Assembly: GCF_025151045.1 (NCBI RefSeq)
Contig: NZ_CP102285.1
Location: 434,001 to 498,000, forward strand
Direction of reading: 5' to 3'
DNA: 64,000 nt
Source: Parabacteroides johnsonii DSM 18315
GTDB taxonomy: Bacteria > Bacteroidota > Bacteroidia > Bacteroidales > Tannerellaceae
The notes below the pieces were generated by a model. It worked only from the letters and a program-made list of their open reading frames with translations. It was not told the origin of the DNA and did no database searches. Below are positions 58,292 to 64,000 of the stretch, in pieces. Position numbers and translations under genes: made by a program. The number at the start of each line of letters is the position of its first letter. Positions within the stretch are counted from its first letter, which is position 1.

Positions 58292-59605
58292 TTAAAACAA
58301 CTGGATTATCAACAGCCCCAATGCCACCGACACTCCTGTGGCGACCAGTCCCGGCATCATGAACGAATGGTTTAGGACATATTTGCCGATATGCGTCGTC
58401 CCGGTACGGTCGAAGTTGATGGCAGCGACTACGGTCGGATAGTTGGGAATGAAGAAATAGCCGTTGACTGCGGGGAAAAGGGCGATCAGCATGTAAGGAG
58501 AGATGCCGAGGGCGATTCCTAACGGCAACATCGCCCGGATGGTTGCCGCCTGGCTGAACAGTAGGATGGACATCACGAACAGGGCCAAGCCGAAAAGCCA
58601 GGGCATTTCCGTTACGATATGTTCGATCGAGCCTTTCAGTTCCTCCATGTTCCCGCCGATGAAGGTGTCGCCCATCCAGGCAATACCGAAAATCGCGACG
58701 ACTGCTTGCATGCCGGCGGAGAAGACGGAGCCTTGTACGGCCTTTATGCCGTCCGTCCGGGTGACGAGCAGGATAAGGGCGGCAGCCGAGAGCATCAGGA
58801 TCTCGATGATATGCGCCATCTGCATCTGCCGGGAACTGCCATCGGGCAGGCTGAACCAGGGACGAAGCTCTGTCATCGAGCCGAACAGGACGATACCGAT
58901 TGTCGCCGCTATGAATATGACGACTGACAGGAGGGCGGCACGATGGTTCTCGACGCCTTTCGTCCTGTATTGATCGCTTGTGAACTCTCCGTTTGCGATA
59001 CGGCGCAGGTATTCGGGGTCTTCCGCCAGTTCCTTTCCAACGTGCAGCGAGCAGAACGCTCCCGCCAGGACACCGATCAACGTGCAAGGGACGGAGATCA
59101 TCAGGATATCCATCAATGAGATATGATGTCCCGACAGCATACTGAGCAATGCTACGGTTGCCGCCGAGATCGGGCTGGCTGTAATGGCTTGTTGAGATGC
59201 GATCACTGCGATTCCTAATGGCCGTTCGGGACGTATCTTCGTTTCCGTTGCCACTTCTGCTATTACGGGAAGGACCGAATAGGCCACGTGCCCCGTTCCC
59301 GCAATGAATGTGAAGATATAAGTGACCAGCGGGCTAAGGAGCGTAATCTTGGAGGGATTCTTGCGCAGCAGTTTTTCCGCCCACTTCACCATCAGGTCCA
59401 ATCCGCCGGCCGCTTGCATGCAACTGGCGGCGGCGATGACTGCAACGATCATCAGCATTACATCGATGGGAGGGGAGGTCGGCTCCAATCCAAATACGAA
59501 AGTGAGGACGGCCAGTCCCAGGCCACCCAATACCCCCAACCCGATGCCGCCGAGGCGGGCACCGATAATAATTGCAACTAAAACGAAGAGTAATTGTAGT
59601 AACAT
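58292..59605 (-). CDS. dcuB: Anaerobic C4-dicarboxylate transporter DcuB
   Basis: An inner-membrane antiporter exchanging fumarate or aspartate for succinate, typical of fumarate-respiring gut Bacteroidales. It has 437 residues and about 10-12 helices. Dcu-family segments are G-G-L-G-L-A-V-L near the start, P-P-I-D-V-M-L-M-I-V, I-A-G-T-G-H-V-A-Y and S-Q-Q-A-I-T-A-S-P-I-S-A. It does not seem to be the DctA or Dcu C type. It is divergent from the beta-galactosidase gene, with overlapping promoter boxes. Confidence 0.93.
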   Translation of the reverse strand: MLLQLLFVLVAIIIGARLGGIGLGVLGGLGLAVLTFVFGLEPTSPPIDVMLMIVAVIAAASCMQAAGGLDLMVKWAEKLLRKNPSKITLLSPLVTYIFTFIAGTGHVAYSVLPVIAEVATETKIRPERPLGIAVIASQQAITASPISAATVALLSMLSGHHISLMDILMISVPCTLIGVLAGAFCSLHVGKELAEDPEYLRRIANGEFTSDQYRTKGVENHRAALLSVVIFIAATIGIVLFGSMTELRPWFSLPDGSSRQMQMAHIIEILMLSAAALILLVTRTDGIKAVQGSVFSAGMQAVVAIFGIAWMGDTFIGGNMEELKGSIEHIVTEMPWLFGLALFVMSILLFSQAATIRAMLPLGIALGISPYMLIALFPAVNGYFFIPNYPTVVAAINFDRTGTTHIGKYVLNHSFMMPGLVATGVSVALGLLIIQLF

Positions 59606-59627
59606 GTTTTGTAAAATGCAGATTTAG

Positions 59628-59658
59628 TTTGTTAAGGTCGCAAATTTAATTATTTTTG
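59628..59658 (+). promoter_or_regulatory. Two-box Bacteroidales promoter for the GH2 gene
   Basis: TTTG at 59628-59631 and TATTTTTG at 59651-59658, 19 bp apart, match the -33/-7 consensus closely. The ATG is 33 bp after the -7 box. Confidence 0.7.
59641..59648 (-). promoter_or_regulatory. Bacteroidales -7 box for dcuB
   Basis: The minus strand reads TAAATTTG (TAnnTTTG), 35 bp before the dcuB ATG. It lies within the -33 to -7 spacer of the divergent GH2 promoter, so the two promoters overlap. Confidence 0.5.
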
Positions 59659-59691
59659 CCCTGCTAAATACTACAAAAACAATTAATACGA

Positions 59692-62196
59692 ATGAAAAGA
59701 ATCTATTTCGCAGCTTTGGTAGGCTTGTTTGGGTGTGTGTCGGTATTGTCGGCACAGGGACGGAGTGAGCTTTTGTTGGAAAAAAACTGGAAGTTCACCC
59801 GCGAAGACAACAATGAGTTTATAAAGCCTGCTTTCGACGACAGCAAGTGGCAGTCTGTGACTGTCCCGCATGATTGGGCGATCTATGGCCCTTTCAGTTC
59901 CCAGAACGATAAACAGGAGGTTGCCATTTCTCAGGATGGCCAGAAAGAGGCAATGGAGCATGCCGGGCGTACCGGCGGATTGCCGTTCGTCGGTGTGGGC
60001 TGGTATCGTACCGAGTTCGACGTCCCGCAGTTCCAGGCCGGCAAGCGGGCGACGATCCTGTTCGACGGGGCGATGAGCCATGCCAATGTTTATATCAACG
60101 GGCAAAAGGTCGGTTATTGGCCGTATGGTTACAACTCTTTCCACTTCGATATCACGAAATATCTGAAGCCGGGCGAGAAGAACACGTTGGCTGTACGTTT
60201 GGAAAACCTGCCGGAATCTTCCCGCTGGTACCCCGGTGCCGGTCTTTACCGGAATGTTCACTTGATCGTTACCGAAGACGCCTATATCCCGGTTTGGGGT
60301 ACCTATATCACGACTCCTTCGGTAAATGAAAAGTTTGCCAAAGTGAACGTGCTTACCAAAGTGGTGCTTCCCGAAGGTGCCGATCCCGCCAAATATAGCG
60401 TAGAAACCAGCGTATGGAACCCGAACAAGCAGAAGCTGACGGCTGTCCGCACTTCTCTTGCCCAGATGAAATACAACAATGATCAGGCAGAGCAGGAGTT
60501 TGTTATCCAAGACCCGTCCTTATGGTCTCCTGAAATGCCGGCTTTGTATTCTGCGGAAACCCGTCTGTATGAAGGCGACAAGCTGAAGGATGTCTATACG
60601 ACTCCTTTCGGTATCCGCTCGATCGAGATTATACCGGACAAAGGTTTCTTCCTGAATGGCAAGCGGACTGTCTTTAAGGGTGTCTGTAACCATCATGATC
60701 TCGGCCCGTTAGGAGCTGCCGTCAATGATGCTGCCATCCGTCGCCAGATACGGATACTGAAAGACATGGGATGTAACGCGATCCGAACTTCCCACAATAT
60801 GCCTGCTCCCGAACTGATAAGGGCTTGTGACGAAATGGGGATGATGATCATGGCGGAGAGCTTTGACGAGTGGAACGTGGCGAAATGTAAGAACGGTTAC
60901 AATTTGCTCTTCGACGAATGGGCGGAGAAAGACCTCGTGAACTTGCTTCATAACTTCCGCAACAATCCGAGCGTTGTCATGTGGTGTATCGGTAATGAAG
61001 TGCCCAACCAGTGGAATGAGGGAGATACGAAGATTGCTAAATGGTTGCAGGATATCTGTCACCGCGAAGATCCGACACGTCCGGTCACGCAGGGAATGGA
61101 TGCTCCGGATGCCGTAGTCAACAATAACTTTGCTGCTGTGATGGATGTGGCCGGTTTCAACTACCGTCCTTTCAAATATAAGGTAAACTATAAGAAGTTG
61201 CCGCAGCGGATTGTTTTAGGTAGCGAAACGGCTTCGACGGTAAGTTCCCGCGGTGTTTATAAGTTCCCGGTCGAACGTAAGGCGATGGCGAAATATGATG
61301 ACCACCAAGCTTCCTCTTATGATGTGGAACATTGCGGTTGGTCCAATTTGCCGGAGGACGACTTTATCCAGCATGAAGATTTGCCGTATTGTATCGGTGA
61401 GTTTGTGTGGACCGGATTCGACTATTTGGGAGAACCGACTCCCTATTATACGGATTGGCCAAGCCATAGTTCCCTGTTCGGCATCATTGACCTTGCGGGT
61501 ATTCCGAAGGATCGTTTCTATCTGTACCGCAGCCATTGGAACAAAACGGCACGTACGTTGCATATTCTGCCTCATTGGACCTGGCCGGGACGTGAAGGGG
61601 AAGTGACGCCTGTCTTTGTGTACACGAATTATCCTTCTGCCGAATTGTTCATCAACGGTAAGAGTCAGGGAAAACGCACGAAAGATCTGAGCGTCGAACT
61701 GGACAGCAGCTATACGGAAGCCGCTCAAAAGAGCTTCGAGCGCCAGAAACGCTATCGCCTGATGTGGATGGACACGAAATACGAGCCGGGTACTCTGAAA
61801 GTGGTGGCTTATGACAAAGATGGCAAAGCCGTTGCCGAAGAGGTGGTACATACAGCCGGCAAGCCTTACCGCATCGAGTTGGAAGCTGACCGTGACCGCC
61901 TGAAAGCCGATGGCAAGGATCTCTCTTTTATCAATGTTCGCGTTGTCGACAAGAACGGTAACCTCTGTCCTGACGCTACGAACAAGGTGAAGTTCAATGT
62001 TCGTGGTTCCGGCTCTTATCGTGCGGCTGCCAACGGTGATCCTTCGTCACTCGAATCTTTCCAGGCTCCGCAGATGTCCCTTTTCAAAGGACAACTGACA
62101 GCAGTCGTACAGACAGAAGAAACACCGGGTGTCATTGTCTTCGAAGCTTCTGCTCCGGGTGTGAAAAGTGCAAAAATAGAACTGATCAGCGAATAA
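59692..62196 (+). CDS. Glycoside hydrolase family 2 protein, probable beta-galactosidase
   Basis: An exported enzyme of 834 residues. The signal peptide ends V-L-S-A-Q-G near residue 23. The GH2 sugar-binding domain covers about 25-185 (T-V-P-H-D-W-A-I-Y, P-G-A-G-L-Y-R-N-V). An immunoglobulin-like domain precedes the TIM barrel at about 290-600, and C-terminal GH2 domains follow. The proton donor is E436 in C-I-G-N-E-V and the nucleophile is E512 in L-G-S-E-T-A-S, 76 residues apart as in LacZ (461 and 537). Activity is probably beta-galactosidase, but GH2 also contains beta-glucuronidases and beta-mannosidases. It is not next to a SusCD pair. Confidence 0.9.
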   Translation: MKRIYFAALVGLFGCVSVLSAQGRSELLLEKNWKFTREDNNEFIKPAFDDSKWQSVTVPHDWAIYGPFSSQNDKQEVAISQDGQKEAMEHAGRTGGLPFVGVGWYRTEFDVPQFQAGKRATILFDGAMSHANVYINGQKVGYWPYGYNSFHFDITKYLKPGEKNTLAVRLENLPESSRWYPGAGLYRNVHLIVTEDAYIPVWGTYITTPSVNEKFAKVNVLTKVVLPEGADPAKYSVETSVWNPNKQKLTAVRTSLAQMKYNNDQAEQEFVIQDPSLWSPEMPALYSAETRLYEGDKLKDVYTTPFGIRSIEIIPDKGFFLNGKRTVFKGVCNHHDLGPLGAAVNDAAIRRQIRILKDMGCNAIRTSHNMPAPELIRACDEMGMMIMAESFDEWNVAKCKNGYNLLFDEWAEKDLVNLLHNFRNNPSVVMWCIGNEVPNQWNEGDTKIAKWLQDICHREDPTRPVTQGMDAPDAVVNNNFAAVMDVAGFNYRPFKYKVNYKKLPQRIVLGSETASTVSSRGVYKFPVERKAMAKYDDHQASSYDVEHCGWSNLPEDDFIQHEDLPYCIGEFVWTGFDYLGEPTPYYTDWPSHSSLFGIIDLAGIPKDRFYLYRSHWNKTARTLHILPHWTWPGREGEVTPVFVYTNYPSAELFINGKSQGKRTKDLSVELDSSYTEAAQKSFERQKRYRLMWMDTKYEPGTLKVVAYDKDGKAVAEEVVHTAGKPYRIELEADRDRLKADGKDLSFINVRVVDKNGNLCPDATNKVKFNVRGSGSYRAAANGDPSSLESFQAPQMSLFKGQLTAVVQTEETPGVIVFEASAPGVKSAKIELISE

Positions 62197-62221
62197 GTCG
62201 AATTTCGTGATTGTCCCGATA

Positions 62222-62287
62222 AAAACGGATAGGCATCGGATTGGAAGCGGATAGGCATCCGTTATGAATCCGATGCCTATCTGTTTT
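62222..62287. repeat. Three-copy palindromic repeat between GH2 and PepSY-like genes
   Basis: The unit gataggcatcgg is at 62228-62239, a second direct copy gataggcatccg lies in the loop at 62249-62260, and the inverse copy is at 62267-62281. The outer stem is 15 bp (62228-62242 with 62267-62281), plus A/T ends that continue the pairing to 62222 and 62287. It lies between convergent genes and ends in a T run, so it can also act as a terminator. Confidence 0.75.
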
Positions 62288-63136
62288 TTATTTGTTGGTG
62301 ACGATATTCCCAAATACATCGAACTCGATTGTTACAACCTGCCCGTTGTGTATGACATTGAATTTGTGGAATGCGCCGTTGGCATCGGTAAACATATAGA
62401 TAGATTCCACTGGGTCACTTCCGTATTCGGAGGTCTTGAATGCGTCCATGATAACTGTCGGGACTTCCTGTTCCGAAACTTTCCAGGCCGTACTTTTCCA
62501 GGTATATATCTGGGTCAGTTCGACAATCTTTAAAGTCTTCCCGTCAAGGATTGCCAATTGTACACCGAAAGTCGTGTTTTCTATATCCAGTAACTCTGCT
62601 CCCTGGAAGGTCAGTTCCATTAGGTCGGCCACTTTTTCGGGGACGGTGATCGGTTGGTCGACATCGTCTTTAGCATTATCGACCGCTTTGATCAGATCGC
62701 CGTATAAGGTGTAATACAGGTCAGTCTCCTGTTCCGCCTTTTCTATTTCCACCTTATATACGGTTCCCATTCCAGCTCTGCCGATGGTATCGGCTTCCTC
62801 CATCTTCCAATCGGCATATTTGCCTTGTTTGATATCGGTCGAGATAGCTGTAGGCAACTGGCTAAGCGGCAGATCCGTCTTAATCATGGCCCATACTCCG
62901 AGATGGTTGAACCAGGCGGTGTTGTCGAGAGAGTTGTTTTCAAAGTCAATTACATAATAATCGTCATTGACTGTCCATTCTGTGTCGCGGGCATCCGGAT
63001 ATTTGGCCTTGAAAGCGTCCAGGATAGTTTTAGGAGGTTCAATACCGCCCGGTACGTTTTCGTCGTCTTTGCTACAGCCGGCAAAGAGTAGGGCGAAACT
63101 CGCGAAGATCGTAAAGACTGAAATTTTAGCGTTCAT
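62288..63136 (-). CDS. PepSY-like (DUF2874) lipoprotein
   Basis: An exported lipoprotein of 282 residues with lipobox L-F-A-G-C (Cys20). Two repeat units of PepSY-like (BLIP-like, DUF2874) type are visible. The first covers about 35-130 (P-K-T-I-L-D-A-F-K-A-K-Y-P-D-A). The second covers about 215-280 (V-P-T-V-I-M-D-A-F-K-T-S-E-Y-G). Such proteins are common in Bacteroidales envelopes; some are thought to be protease inhibitors or binders, but the role here is not known. The gene has no linked partner in the window. Confidence 0.85.
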   Translation of the reverse strand: MNAKISVFTIFASFALLFAGCSKDDENVPGGIEPPKTILDAFKAKYPDARDTEWTVNDDYYVIDFENNSLDNTAWFNHLGVWAMIKTDLPLSQLPTAISTDIKQGKYADWKMEEADTIGRAGMGTVYKVEIEKAEQETDLYYTLYGDLIKAVDNAKDDVDQPITVPEKVADLMELTFQGAELLDIENTTFGVQLAILDGKTLKIVELTQIYTWKSTAWKVSEQEVPTVIMDAFKTSEYGSDPVESIYMFTDANGAFHKFNVIHNGQVVTIEFDVFGNIVTNK

Positions 63137-63341
63137 AATTTATCGTTTTAATTTGTTACGAATAAACAACAGCAGGGATGGAAAAGTTTTCTCAAAACCG
63201 AACACACTGTCCGATATTGAACACTTATTTTGAAAGATAACTTCATGTAATCAATGATTTATGTTTTTGGCATGAAGTTTGCCTTGTGAAAGCCGTCAAG
63301 GTGGAAATGCTGGAAAAAGAAGAATTAAAATAATAGTAAAT

Positions 63342-64000
63342 ATGGACAGAGAGATTTCAAAAGAAGTACAGAGAAAAGAGCAGCGCAAACAGTTGATCAA
63401 GATAGGGGTGGTTGCCGGTGGTCTTATCGTCCTGATCGTAGTGGTGATCTCCATGCTTCAGACCAGTCTGAAACGGAAAGACCTCAACATTTCGACGGTC
63501 GACAGGGGAGTGATCGAAGTTTCGGTCAGTGCATCCGGCAAAGTGATCCCCGCATTTGAGGAGATTATCAACTCACCGATCAACTCCCGTATCGTGGAGG
63601 TATATAAGCGGGGCGGGGATTCAGTCGATATCGGTACGCCTATTCTGAAATTAGATTTGCAGAGCGCCGAGACGGAATATAACAAGCAGTTGGACGAAGA
63701 ACAGATGAAGAGCTTGCAACTGGAACAGCAACGTGTGACGAACCACAACAAACTTTCGGAGATGGAAATGAACCTGAAAGTCTCCCGTATGGAACTGGAT
63801 CGCAAAGCTGTCGAACTCCGTAACGAACGCTATTTAGACAGCCTGGGAGCCGGTACAACCGATAAAGTCCGCCAGGTGGAACTTGATTATAATGTGAGTG
63901 TCCTCAAACTGAAGGAAGATGAGCAAAAATATAAGAACGAACAAGCCTTGGCTGAAGCGGACCTGAAGGTAAAAAAGCTGGAACTGAATATCTTCCGCAA
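63342..64000 (+). CDS. HlyD-family efflux RND periplasmic adaptor, 5' part only
   Basis: The first ~219 residues of a membrane-fusion protein, cut by the window end. A cytoplasmic tail (M-D-R-E-I-S-K-E-V-Q) and one transmembrane helix (about 21-41, I-G-V-V-A-G-G-L-I-V-L) come first. A biotinyl-lipoyl-like beta domain follows (about 55-110, with V-I-P-A-F-E-E-I-I-N-S-P and V-Y-K-R-G-G-D-S-V). A long coiled-coil hairpin begins at about 112 (Q-S-A-E-T-E-Y-N-K-Q-L). It would link an inner-membrane pump or ABC exporter to an outer-membrane channel. The partner genes must lie beyond 64000. I translated it from ATG 63342. Confidence 0.9.
   Translation, partial: MDREISKEVQRKEQRKQLIKIGVVAGGLIVLIVVVISMLQTSLKRKDLNISTVDRGVIEVSVSASGKVIPAFEEIINSPINSRIVEVYKRGGDSVDIGTPILKLDLQSAETEYNKQLDEEQMKSLQLEQQRVTNHNKLSEMEMNLKVSRMELDRKAVELRNERYLDSLGAGTTDKVRQVELDYNVSVLKLKEDEQKYKNEQALAEADLKVKKLELNIFR

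Noticed and set aside
59683-60510. 275-codon minus-strand ORF
   Set aside because: Antisense to the GH2 signal and sugar-binding domain, which have clear family motifs.
1-64000. tRNA, rRNA, insertion sequences, integrases, prophage and CRISPR arrays
   Set aside because: No cloverleaf with conserved TTCRA loop, no rRNA core sequence, no transposase/DDE or integrase motif, and no evenly spaced repeats were recognised by eye; a tool search could still find a missed RNA gene.

Overview
The window looks like a chromosome segment of a gut Bacteroidales bacterium, most probably Parabacteroides or a close relative. The evidence is two SusC/SusD pairs, an ECF-sigma/FecR pair, GldD/GldE, a Bacteroidetes-type RNase G, a MenG/UbiE methylase, many TAnnTTTG (-7) promoter boxes and mostly absent Shine-Dalgarno sequences. 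The species assignment is inference. I saw no tRNA, rRNA, CRISPR array, intact insertion sequence, integrase or phage gene.

Layout. 1-2057 (minus): RNase G (cut by the window edge), a 29-residue basic ribosomal-type protein and an HU protein. 2137-6532 (plus): mutY, ssb, gldE, gldD and a phosphopantetheinyl transferase. 6621-10144 (minus): phoH-purC-menG-aroE, apparently one operon. 10268-10647 (minus): an antitoxin with a broken ParE-type toxin. 10753-14937 (plus): a DUF5715 lipoprotein, then a large Upf1-like helicase fused to a phospholipase-D nuclease domain and a C-terminal SANT/Myb-like domain, resembling the type II Mokosh anti-phage architecture. A thioredoxin follows on the minus strand.

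15494-24956 (plus) is a nutrient-uptake locus: ECF sigma factor, FecR anti-sigma factor, SusC with an STN domain, SusD, and two exported enzymes (a TIM-barrel isomerase and a Gfo/Idh/MocA oxidoreductase) with no glycoside hydrolase. guaB (minus) and a pirin follow. 27347-28547 is a long gap that carries a 21-bp perfect inverted repeat flanking about 305 bp, a candidate invertible promoter in front of the second SusC/SusD pair. That pair is followed by a DUF6057 membrane protein and a TolB-like lipoprotein with a CxxCH motif, and faces an M64 peptidase on the other strand.

38243-46526 holds a flavin-binding (PNPOx-fold) protein, a glycine-betaine ABC transporter, an SGNH hydrolase, ferritin, Hsp20, a FucP-type sugar symporter and an OmpA-family lipoprotein. 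46693-58228 is a potassium-uptake block: an NtrC-type sigma-54 activator, a probable sigma-54 promoter, an unannotated 33-residue membrane microprotein, kdpF, kdpA, kdpB, kdpC, an outer-membrane channel, a stand-alone KdpD sensor, a separate histidine kinase and aspartokinase. The window ends with dcuB (minus), a GH2 beta-galactosidase, a PepSY-like lipoprotein (minus) and the start of an HlyD-type efflux adaptor.

Most interesting items: the helicase-PLD-SANT protein, the candidate inverton, the sigma-54/split-KdpD potassium locus with its microprotein, the hydrolase-free uptake locus, and a family of modular palindromic intergenic repeats.
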